Below, piece by piece: positions 6,174 through 13,175 of a stretch of DNA of 32,215 nt (positions are counted from its first letter, which is position 1; each line of letters opens with the position of its first letter). This DNA is from a virus. Where the stretch lies: the IMG/VR virus record IMGVR_UViG_3300005260_000006, positions 1 to 32,215 of that record; one strand, written 5' to 3'. Under the pieces are notes generated by a model. That model ran no database searches and was not told where the DNA came from. It saw only the letters and a program-made list of their open reading frames with translations. Both the position numbers and the translations under genes were made by a program.

Positions 6174-8307
6174 AAAAGTTCAAAATGAACTAGAAAGAAT
6201 TAAAACCAATGTTGAAAAAGCGTATCAATTCAGTGCGCCCAATTACCGAAGGTTTTCATACTCGCGCAGGTTTTTATACAAATCTACATTGAATGATACT
6301 GACTATGCTTATTTATCTGCGACTCAAAAGCCGCAAGTTGCATTTAATATTGGCGAGGCTTATATCTCGCGCTTGCGTGGTGAGTTTGCAGATCAAATAC
6401 CTGACATTGAAGTTGGCAGTAATGATTCTTCTCAAATTAGTGTGCAAACCATCGATAATATTGAAGGTCATATAAGACATATCTTTTGTGATAAGGCGCT
6501 GTTGCCTAATTCTATTTATGAAGAGCAATTAAGCGGTGGGTTTTCAGTAATGAAGATCTATACTGACTATGAAAATGAAATGGCCTTTGAGCAATGCATT
6601 AAAATTATGAAATGCTATGACCCTACTCTAGTTGGATTTGACCCCATGGCAGTAGAACCTAGTAAAAGTGATGGCAATTTTTGCTTTGAATGTTTTCCTA
6701 AAACCATTGAAGATTTTAAAAGAGAAAATCCAGAAGTGGATATCAGCAATTTGGAATTTGCTAAAAGTTCATTCGGCGCATTTAGTTGGTCATATCGCGG
6801 TGGCAAAGAAGATATCTTATTGCTGGTTGATTATTATGAAAAGAAGCGAAAAAAAGTAAGGCTTTTACAGTTGGCCAATGGAAAGGTTTTATTAGAAAAA
6901 CAATATGAGAAATATCTTGAGCAGTGGAATGCCGCGCAACATATTGAGCAGCCGGCTGCAGTAATTAAGGAGCGATGGACTACTAAAACAGTAATTGTTA
7001 GATATCGATTAATTGAAGATAAAATAATCGAGCAGAAGGAAACTGATTATGAAGACTTGCCATTAATTTATGTGCCTGGTAATGCTCAGCGGATAAAAGA
7101 TGATAACTCTGAAAACGTTGAAGAAATTGCAAGACCTTATCTTTATCACGCGCAAGATGCGATTCGCCTTAAAAACTTTGCTGGCCAATGTTTAGCGAAT
7201 GAATTAGAAAACATGATCCAACATAAAATCATTGCATCAAAAGAATCTATTCCAGACGAGCAAGATTATCGAGCGGCTTATACTAATATTCAGGCTCCAA
7301 GCAACTACATTTATAATGCTTTTTATCAAGGCGATCCAAATATTCCCCTGCAACCACCACAGCCTGTTGTGCGCCCACCTATTCCGCAAGAAATCATGTT
7401 GGCATTTACTACGGCAGATCAAACAGTGCAAGCGCTCTTAGGCTCATATGATGCTGCCCTAGGCGTAAATGGCAATGATGTCTCAGGCAAAGCTATTGTC
7501 GAAGGTGCCACACATTCTAATGCTGCAGCGATGCCCTATGTTATGGGTTATTTAAGCGCGCTAGAGCAAGCGGCTAAAGTAGTTGTTAATCTTATTCCTA
7601 AATATTTTAAAACACCGCGTACTATTCCAATCATTGATGATGAGGGTAAACGCTCATTTATTAAAATTGGTGAGAGCGATATGCAATATCAATCCAATGC
7701 TCTCAACGTCAAAGTGCGTGCTGGCGCTAATTTCTCTGTGCAAAAGAATAGAGCATTGCAACAAGTAATTGCTCTGTCCAAAGCATCGCAACAGTTTGCA
7801 GCTTTTTTTAATGAAAAAGGATTGCCAGTTATTTTAGATAACTTAGAAATTCGTGGCATTGAAAAACTAAAAGACATGGCGCGTGAATGGCAGAAAGAGC
7901 AAGAGCAAATGCGAAAGCAAGCTCAGTCGCAACCAAACCCAGAGATGATCAAGGCTCAAGCCGTCATGCAAAAACTGCAATTAGATGCAGCGAAGTTGCA
8001 AAAAGAAATGCAAGAAATGCATCAAGAGTGGACATTACGCAATAGACAGCTAAGTGCCGACGAAGAGAAAATGCAAAATGAAACTATGCGTATATTATTA
8101 GATGCGCACGAAGCTGGCCAAAATTCCGTTGTTCAAATGGCCAAAACCGCAACAGAACGTGAAGTGTCCCAACATGAGCTAGAAATGCGTAAACTAAGTC
8201 AACATCATGACCATGCTCATGACAAGGCGCGACTTGCTCATGACATCTTGGAAAGTGAGCGCAAGCATAGACGAAAGGAAGAGTTAAGTCAGGGCCAGCA
8301 ATATTGA
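6157..8307 (+). CDS. P22 gp1-like portal protein
   Basis: A 716-aa protein, close to the length of P22 gp1 (725 aa). The N-terminal part (YRRFSYSRRFLY...LSATQKPQVAFNIGEAYISRLRGEF, about 30-80) matches this portal family, and a phosphate-like conserved region near 425-455 (AALGVNGNDVSGKAIVEGA) is typical of it. The C-terminal 150 residues are a long helical, Gln/Lys/Glu-rich barrel or coiled coil. Twelve copies would form the vertex channel for DNA entry and the tail attachment site. AAGGAG at 6143-6148 supports the start. Terminase immediately upstream and scaffold and coat downstream confirm the assignment. Confidence 0.92.
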   Translation: MRQPGEKVQNELERIKTNVEKAYQFSAPNYRRFSYSRRFLYKSTLNDTDYAYLSATQKPQVAFNIGEAYISRLRGEFADQIPDIEVGSNDSSQISVQTIDNIEGHIRHIFCDKALLPNSIYEEQLSGGFSVMKIYTDYENEMAFEQCIKIMKCYDPTLVGFDPMAVEPSKSDGNFCFECFPKTIEDFKRENPEVDISNLEFAKSSFGAFSWSYRGGKEDILLLVDYYEKKRKKVRLLQLANGKVLLEKQYEKYLEQWNAAQHIEQPAAVIKERWTTKTVIVRYRLIEDKIIEQKETDYEDLPLIYVPGNAQRIKDDNSENVEEIARPYLYHAQDAIRLKNFAGQCLANELENMIQHKIIASKESIPDEQDYRAAYTNIQAPSNYIYNAFYQGDPNIPLQPPQPVVRPPIPQEIMLAFTTADQTVQALLGSYDAALGVNGNDVSGKAIVEGATHSNAAAMPYVMGYLSALEQAAKVVVNLIPKYFKTPRTIPIIDDEGKRSFIKIGESDMQYQSNALNVKVRAGANFSVQKNRALQQVIALSKASQQFAAFFNEKGLPVILDNLEIRGIEKLKDMAREWQKEQEQMRKQAQSQPNPEMIKAQAVMQKLQLDAAKLQKEMQEMHQEWTLRNRQLSADEEKMQNETMRILLDAHEAGQNSVVQMAKTATEREVSQHELEMRKLSQHHDHAHDKARLAHDILESERKHRRKEELSQGQQY

Positions 8308-8308
8308 T

Positions 8309-8515
8309 ATGGTTAAAACAACACGTTTAGAATTAAGAGTGACGCCTAATATTAAAAATCTTATCGAAATAGCCTGTCTAGTATCAGGCGTCACTCTAAC
8401 TGACTTTATAATTGCTTCTGCAACTACCGATGCAACTAAATTAACGTCAGAGTATCAAAGCGTCATTGAGTCAGTAAGACATATGAAGGCGGTAATAAGC
8501 GCCTTGAAATCTTAA
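8309..8515 (+). CDS. DUF1778/TacA-like ribbon-helix-helix protein, orphan
   Basis: A 68-aa protein. The N-terminal strand RLELRVTPNIKNLIEIA, then SGVTLTDFIIASA, has the ribbon-helix-helix pattern of DUF1778 (TacA-type) antitoxins, which bind DNA as dimers and neutralise GNAT acetyltransferase toxins with their C-terminus. No GNAT toxin follows; a terminator does. The gene starts one base after the portal stop with no clear ribosome site, so translation is probably coupled to the portal. It may be a stand-alone regulator of phage genes or an antitoxin mimic acting on host systems. The fold call is good; the role is unknown. Confidence 0.72.
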   Translation: MVKTTRLELRVTPNIKNLIEIACLVSGVTLTDFIIASATTDATKLTSEYQSVIESVRHMKAVISALKS

Positions 8516-8556
8516 ACCGATAATTTGCTTCACCCGCAGTTATCGGTTTTCTTTTG
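8514..8556 (+). terminator. rho-independent terminator after the packaging genes
   Basis: AAACCGATAA (8514-8523) pairs perfectly with TTATCGGTTT (8540-8549) across a 16-base loop. It is followed by a T-rich tail to 8556 interrupted by a single C. It overlaps the stop of the RHH gene and separates the terminase/portal transcript from the scaffold/coat transcript. Confidence 0.78.
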
Positions 8557-8683
8557 CTTAAAATTTGTACTGGCAACATTCCACAGCAGAAATATAAGGG
8601 ACTAAATTCACCCCTTTTTGGAACATAAAACTCACCTATAAAAAAGCATTCAAATAAAGTGCACTAATTTAGTGAGCTTTTAT

Positions 8684-8711
8684 TGCTTGACAATAACTTA
8701 CAAGCTATGAT
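8684..8711 (+). promoter_or_regulatory. probable promoter for scaffold and coat genes
   Basis: TATGAT (8706-8711) is a good -10 box. TTGCTT (8684-8689) stands 16 bp before it, and a perfect TTGACA overlaps at 8687-8692 but would leave only 13 bp. A promoter is expected here because a terminator lies just upstream and highly expressed head genes just downstream. The exact boxes are uncertain. The 317-base gap 8516-8832 holds no gene that I can support. Confidence 0.4.
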
Positions 8712-8717
8712 GGGCGA

Positions 8718-8832
8718 AGATAGAAACCGTGCTACGGGAAATTACTGAGCTATCAGGTCAAAATAGTCGCACCTACGCGTTCGTAGAGGTCAATACCGTG
8801 ACGGGGTTAACAGTCAAAAGGGGATAAATTAA
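8718..8832 (+). other. long structured 5-prime leader of the scaffold/coat mRNA
   Basis: About 115 bases separate the predicted start site from the scaffold ATG. They include a tight hairpin, CTACG-CGTT-CGTAG (8773-8786), extended by ACC/GGT with a bulged A, and two copies of AGGTCAA (near 8756 and 8786). AAAGGGGA at 8817-8824 is the ribosome site. The leader could stabilise the mRNA or tune translation of the most abundant structural proteins. This is an inference. Confidence 0.35.
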
Positions 8833-9492
8833 ATGACTGATGATGTTATGAGTGATTCTGGGGTTAATACTCCGGTTGAATCTACTCCCAATATTCCGGC
8901 CTCTGATGTTAAAACAATGCATCAGAGTCAGATAGATGCGATTGTGCGTGATGCGCATCATCGTGGGTATAGCAAGCGTGATAAAGAGTATGCGGCTAGT
9001 CAAGCGCAGCCAACGCAATTTAGCGGGATGACTCCTGAAGAAGTGCGCAAGATGGTAGCGGATGAATCGGCTAAGCAAATTCAAGATGCGCAGATGCGGG
9101 CTAGTGCTGATTTGGTGGTTAATCAATTTCAGCAAAAGATGCAGGCTGCGGCAAGCAAATACCCTGATTTTGCACAGCAAGTGGGCAAGTTAGACTTGGG
9201 CAAGATGGTTGATTTAGTCCAGATGACAAGCTCCTTAGATAACACTGGCGATATCATGTATGACTTGGCTCAGAACCCATACAAGATAGCATCATTGCAG
9301 CAGTTAGCGCAGATGCAGCCGCAATTGGCATATAGTGAGTTGCAGAAATTAAGCTCATCTATTAAGGCCAATCAATCGCAGAGTGCTCCGGATATTAAAG
9401 CGCCATTGAGTCAAGTTAATTCATCTCCGATCGGCATTAGCAGTGATGGCTTGCCAGATTGGGATCATTTTAGCCGTCGTTATAAGGGCTAA
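8833..9492 (+). CDS. scaffolding protein
   Basis: A 219-aa protein rich in Gln, Ala, Ser, Asp and Met, with little hydrophobic core. It sits exactly between portal and coat, as in P22. The middle (about 60-120) is charged and helical (MTPEEVRKMVADESAKQIQ). The C-terminus ends in a short conserved-looking segment, GLPDWDHFSRRYKG, with a basic tip of the kind that scaffolds use to contact coat. Scaffold guides prohead assembly and leaves before packaging. The start is set by AAAGGGGA eight bases upstream. The family is assigned mostly from position and composition. Confidence 0.75.
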   Translation: MTDDVMSDSGVNTPVESTPNIPASDVKTMHQSQIDAIVRDAHHRGYSKRDKEYAASQAQPTQFSGMTPEEVRKMVADESAKQIQDAQMRASADLVVNQFQQKMQAAASKYPDFAQQVGKLDLGKMVDLVQMTSSLDNTGDIMYDLAQNPYKIASLQQLAQMQPQLAYSELQKLSSSIKANQSQSAPDIKAPLSQVNSSPIGISSDGLPDWDHFSRRYKG

Positions 9493-9521
9493 AAACCTCT
9501 TTCTTTAGAGCGTCATTGTTA

Positions 9522-9546
9522 ATAACTCAATCCGTACCGGAGTTAT
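9522..9546 (+). promoter_or_regulatory. hairpin covering the coat-gene ribosome site
   Basis: ATAACTC (9522-9528) pairs perfectly with GAGTTAT (9540-9546) across an 11-base loop. The ribosome site GGAG (9539-9542) lies partly in the right arm, and the coat ATG is at 9551. This could lower or time coat translation, or keep coat coupled to scaffold translation. Confidence 0.45.
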
Positions 9547-9550
9547 AAAA

Positions 9551-10894
9551 ATGACCTCTACTACCAATATTTTGCAAACAGTCCAAGTATTTAACCGAGC
9601 AAACTTAGCGCGCTTACAAAACTCATATTGCGCTATTGCCATGTTCAATAAAAAATTCAAAAACTTTCAAAATGAAATTGCCAACTTAGGCAGTTCTACC
9701 ACTTTCGATTTACCACCACGCTTTACCGTTGCTGACGGTTTAGTAGCAAGCTTTCAGCCTGCGGTGCAAATTCCATATACATTGACGTGCGATCAAGCAG
9801 CCAACGTTTCAATGGGCTTTACCGCACAAGAGCGTATTTTTAACGTAGATAAAGAAGTTGATTCATACATGTCAGAATTTGGTGATTCTGCTGTTGTCAC
9901 CTTAGGTGCCAAAATTGAATCAAACATTTTGCTTAATGCTCACAGTGCCGTACCCGTTTATACCGTGGTCAATGGCCAACAAGTCCCAACAGGTGCATTG
10001 CACACTGAATCTGGGCCATTCAAGTTCTTTGGTGATGGTGCTACGGCGATTAATAGCTATCAACAATTAGAGCAAATGATCCAACAATTTAGAGTGACGG
10101 GTTCCCCTGATAAAATCTGGGTAATTCTGCCTAATACTTATATCCCTGCGATTATCGGTTCTGGTTTAAATCAATTTGCCATGAATCGAAATAATGATCT
10201 TGCTAACAGCTGGGAAATCGGCGGCTTTGGTACGCCAATTGTTCGCTATTACAGCTCTAACTTATTACCGGTACATGTTTCGGGTAACGTTGGTAATGCT
10301 GGTGGCACTAGCAATCAATTAACGGTTATTTCAACTAACGATCCAACCGGCCAAAATATCACGCAAATGACCTTAAGTGGCGCCACTGCAAGTGATGCTA
10401 ACGCCATTTCCCAAGGCGATGTATTCCAGTTTGTTGATGGTGTTGCCGGTCAAACCAATCTTAGATGTTTAACTTTCTATGGTGGTCAGCTAACTAACCA
10501 ACGCGTACAAAATCGCATTACTAATAATGCGGCTGCTGATGGTTCAGGTCATGTTGTTATTAACTTGGCGGTGCCATTTCAATCATCCGGTGCTATCAAT
10601 ACTTATAACCAAGGTATCAATGCAAATATTGTTGCTGGGATGAAAATCGCGGTTATGCCATCTCATCAAACCGGATTATTAGTGGCAGGTGATGCTGCTT
10701 ATTTAGCGATGCCAAGATTACCTGACCAATCACCATTTGCGACAGCTAATGAAGCCGATCCAAAAAGTGGTGCTGCATTAAGATTCACTAACGGTGCTCA
10801 ATTTGGTCAAAACTTCCAAGGTTCAATCCTAGATTGTACTTGGGGTTCTGGTTTACCGCCGTTTTACTGCATGCGCATGTTGTTCCCATTGTAA
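9551..10894 (+). CDS. major capsid (coat) protein, P22 gp5-like
   Basis: A 447-aa protein near the length of P22 coat (430 aa) and in its expected place after scaffold. The N-terminus (NILQTVQVFNRANLARLQN) and the early strand TTFDLPPRFTVADG fit this HK97-fold group. The segment FTAQERIFNVDKEVDSYMSEFGD begins the helical spine. A long Gly/Ser/Thr/Asn-rich insertion follows at about 235-300 (GNVGNAGGTSNQLTVIST), likely the inserted domain typical of P22-type coats. The C-terminus closes with GLPPFYCMRMLFPL. It forms the icosahedral shell. The gene is preceded by a ribosome-site hairpin, and two paralogous virion genes follow. Confidence 0.88.
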   Translation: MTSTTNILQTVQVFNRANLARLQNSYCAIAMFNKKFKNFQNEIANLGSSTTFDLPPRFTVADGLVASFQPAVQIPYTLTCDQAANVSMGFTAQERIFNVDKEVDSYMSEFGDSAVVTLGAKIESNILLNAHSAVPVYTVVNGQQVPTGALHTESGPFKFFGDGATAINSYQQLEQMIQQFRVTGSPDKIWVILPNTYIPAIIGSGLNQFAMNRNNDLANSWEIGGFGTPIVRYYSSNLLPVHVSGNVGNAGGTSNQLTVISTNDPTGQNITQMTLSGATASDANAISQGDVFQFVDGVAGQTNLRCLTFYGGQLTNQRVQNRITNNAAADGSGHVVINLAVPFQSSGAINTYNQGINANIVAGMKIAVMPSHQTGLLVAGDAAYLAMPRLPDQSPFATANEADPKSGAALRFTNGAQFGQNFQGSILDCTWGSGLPPFYCMRMLFPL

Positions 10895-10933
10895 TGGCGC
10901 AAGTAATTACTAACAATTTTAAGAGGATCTAAC

Positions 10934-11686
10934 ATGACCACGCAATTAACACCGGTAACTAATTTGCCCAGTTTATACGTTAACAAGCTTCCCTTTGCCT
11001 GGGGGAGCAACACCACTTTGACAATTGGCGTAGGCCAATGCCGAGATAGCTTAAATGTGATCGACATGAACGTCGCCGCAACCTTAACTATCAACGCCGC
11101 AGTAAATGGCGCCAATGGCTTAGATACAGGCTCGCTCGCAGCTTCTACTTGGTATTATGCCTTTGTCATAGGTGATTCCACTGCCTATAACGCCCCAGCT
11201 GCCTTGGTGTCATTATCTGCAACGGCACCGACTCTGCCTTTTGGCTATGATTCGTTTCGCTTGATTGGAGCCATGAGAACTGACGGTAGCTCACATTTCT
11301 TAAAATTCTGGCAAGCCGCATCTTCGGGCTCCATGAGAACATTATTTTATGATGTGAACCAATTGGTTAATGCAACCTTAACTTCCAATTCATTGGCAAC
11401 AATTAGCGTTGCTGTAGGGGTTCCGCCTCTGGCTGCAACTATGGCCTGGTTTAACCTTGCCTATACCGCTAACTCTGCTGCTAATACCGTAAGTTTTAGA
11501 ATTACCGGTAGCGCTGCAACTACTCCGCTTTTTAGTTTAGCCAATCCTGTTGCTGCTCAACCCATGGGCGCGCAAGTTAAGCTTTTAACTGAAGTATCGA
11601 GTAGTAACGCGAGTATCGACTATATCCTTTCGTCCGGCTCTGACAATTTATCATTGTCTGTTCAAGGATTTGAGCTGGCCTTATAA
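10934..11686 (+). CDS. virion protein, first of two tandem paralogs
   Basis: A 250-aa beta-rich protein with high Ser/Thr/Ala/Asn. Residues about 55-80 contain GANGLDTGSLAASTWYYAF, a motif seen in many phage decoration and fibre-type proteins, followed by GYDSFRLIGAMRTDG. The C-terminus ends in LSVQGFELAL. The next gene encodes a clear paralog, sharing all three blocks. Their place between coat and gp4-like genes suggests a head decoration or head-fibre role, possibly surface binding. This role is inferred. An AGAGGA ribosome site precedes the ATG. Confidence 0.72.
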   Translation: MTTQLTPVTNLPSLYVNKLPFAWGSNTTLTIGVGQCRDSLNVIDMNVAATLTINAAVNGANGLDTGSLAASTWYYAFVIGDSTAYNAPAALVSLSATAPTLPFGYDSFRLIGAMRTDGSSHFLKFWQAASSGSMRTLFYDVNQLVNATLTSNSLATISVAVGVPPLAATMAWFNLAYTANSAANTVSFRITGSAATTPLFSLANPVAAQPMGAQVKLLTEVSSSNASIDYILSSGSDNLSLSVQGFELAL

Positions 11687-11699
11687 AGGGGGATTTTAG

Positions 11700-12449
11700 A
11701 TGACGGCACAATTTAATTCTGTTAGCAATTTAGCTAGCCTTTATCTAGTTACTCTAGTTCAAGGTTTTTCTGGCGTTAATACGATAACCCTTAGGCCATT
11801 GCAAGCGAGGGATTCAAACAATCTCGTTGATATCAATTCTAGCGCTTTTATCGGTATTACCCGTACTGTTTCTGGCGCCAATGGCTTAGATACAGGAACA
11901 ATAGCGGCAAGCACTTGGTACTATGTTTTTGTGTTGGGAGATTCACGTGGGTTTAGAGCTGCTGCGGGATTAATTTCCACCTCGACAACCCCTGTTATGC
12001 CAGCTGGTTATGACAGCTATCGGCTAGTGGGCTTTGCTTTAACTGATGGCTCGGCAAATTTTATTCCGTTTAATACCCAGGAATCTGTTGGCTCATCAAG
12101 TATTAAGTCATATTGGTGGCCTCAAATGCCGGTAGTAAGTGCTGCGCTTACGGCAAATACACTTACTACTATTAGCGTTGCTGCGGGGGTGCCGTCATTT
12201 GGAAATTTTAATGTTTATTTTTGGGCGTCTTTCACGCCTAATGCGCCGGGTGATGTGGCGAGCTTTAGGATGCCGGGAGATAGCGTCACTACAAACTTAT
12301 TTACTATTGTTGGTAACGTTGCAGGCCAGCCTACAACTCAGCAATTTAAATTTTTAACGAGAGCGCCTTTAGGGGTTCCATCAATTGACTATAAAGTTAG
12401 TGCTGGCTCTCTTGCATTGTCGGTTCAAGGTTTTGAGGCATTTTTATAA
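11700..12449 (+). CDS. virion protein, second tandem paralog
   Basis: A 249-aa protein nearly the same length as its upstream neighbour and aligned with it throughout: GANGLDTGTIAASTWYYVF corresponds to GANGLDTGSLAASTWYYAF, GYDSYRLVGFALTDGS to GYDSFRLIGAMRTDGS, and both end with LSVQGFE. The surrounding sequence has diverged, so the duplication is old and both copies have been kept. AAAGGGGGA precedes the start. The stop overlaps the next ATG (TAATG). It is probably a decoration or capsid-fibre protein, possibly with a binding specificity different from that of the first copy. Confidence 0.72.
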   Translation: MTAQFNSVSNLASLYLVTLVQGFSGVNTITLRPLQARDSNNLVDINSSAFIGITRTVSGANGLDTGTIAASTWYYVFVLGDSRGFRAAAGLISTSTTPVMPAGYDSYRLVGFALTDGSANFIPFNTQESVGSSSIKSYWWPQMPVVSAALTANTLTTISVAAGVPSFGNFNVYFWASFTPNAPGDVASFRMPGDSVTTNLFTIVGNVAGQPTTQQFKFLTRAPLGVPSIDYKVSAGSLALSVQGFEAFL

Positions 12450-13153
12450 TGGCCTATTTAACCGCTGAGCTTATTACAAAATCGTTTTATTTATCTGGGG
12501 TGGTCAGTCAGAACTTAGAAGTTGTGACTGGCGACCAGGTAACTGAAGGTCTTGATTTGCTCAACGCAATGCTTGCAATCAAAAGCGCCAATCTAGACTT
12601 TATTACTTATTTTCAAGAGTACGATCTAAACGCCGTAGCAGGCCAGGAAAAGTATTTTATCCCGAATCTTGTTTTCGTAGACTCAATAACGTTTAACATT
12701 GGGGTTGTTCGTTATGCGATGTCGTCACAATCAAGAAAACAATACTTTGGAACAGGACGCGTCGATAATATACAAACATTGCCTTTTACTTGGCGTTTAG
12801 AGCGTACCTTAAATGGTTCGAATATTTACTTGTACTATCTGCCTGCAGATAATTATCCCATCAAGATATGGGGTAAATTTGGTTTAACTAATGTTATCTT
12901 GACGCAAGATCTATCTCTGACTTTAGATGCTTTCTACATCGAATATTTGCGCTATGAACTAGCGCAATATATTTGCTCAGAATATACAGTTTCATTGCCT
13001 GAGCAGACTGAAAAAACGCTGATGCAATATCGAAAAATAATCAATCAAGTTTCCACGCCAGATTTAACCATTCAGAAGATCTCCTGTTTTCAAAAACAGC
13101 CAGGTCTTACTTGGGCGGATGTGAATTTGGGACTTGGTTGGCGGCCCTCTTGA
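12449..13153 (+). CDS. P22 gp4-like tail accessory / connector protein
   Basis: A 234-aa protein. The N-terminal helix pattern AELITKSFYLSGVVS...VTEGLDLLNAMLAIKSANLDFITY (about 5-52) is that of gp4-like head-completion proteins, which bind below the portal ring, close the packaged head and receive the gp10 hub. The middle part is a beta domain. The C-terminal helical part (LDAFYIEYLRYELAQYICSEY, about 165-190) and the tail PGLTWADVNLGLGWRP end the protein. It is longer than P22 gp4 (166 aa). The gene is coupled to the upstream stop (TAATG) and directly precedes the gp10-like gene, as in P22. Confidence 0.8.
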   Translation: MAYLTAELITKSFYLSGVVSQNLEVVTGDQVTEGLDLLNAMLAIKSANLDFITYFQEYDLNAVAGQEKYFIPNLVFVDSITFNIGVVRYAMSSQSRKQYFGTGRVDNIQTLPFTWRLERTLNGSNIYLYYLPADNYPIKIWGKFGLTNVILTQDLSLTLDAFYIEYLRYELAQYICSEYTVSLPEQTEKTLMQYRKIINQVSTPDLTIQKISCFQKQPGLTWADVNLGLGWRPS

Positions 13154-13175
13154 TAATTTATGCGAGTGAAAAATT

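Noticed and set aside
8687-8711. TTGACA as consensus -35 box
   Set aside because: It lies only 13 bp before the best -10 (TATGAT), and nothing acceptable lies 17 bp away; the overlapping TTGCTT with 16 bp is used instead, at low confidence.
8773-9180. 135-aa minus-strand frame over the scaffold gene
   Set aside because: Arg/His/Ile-rich shadow frame; the plus strand has the scaffold with a strong ribosome site.
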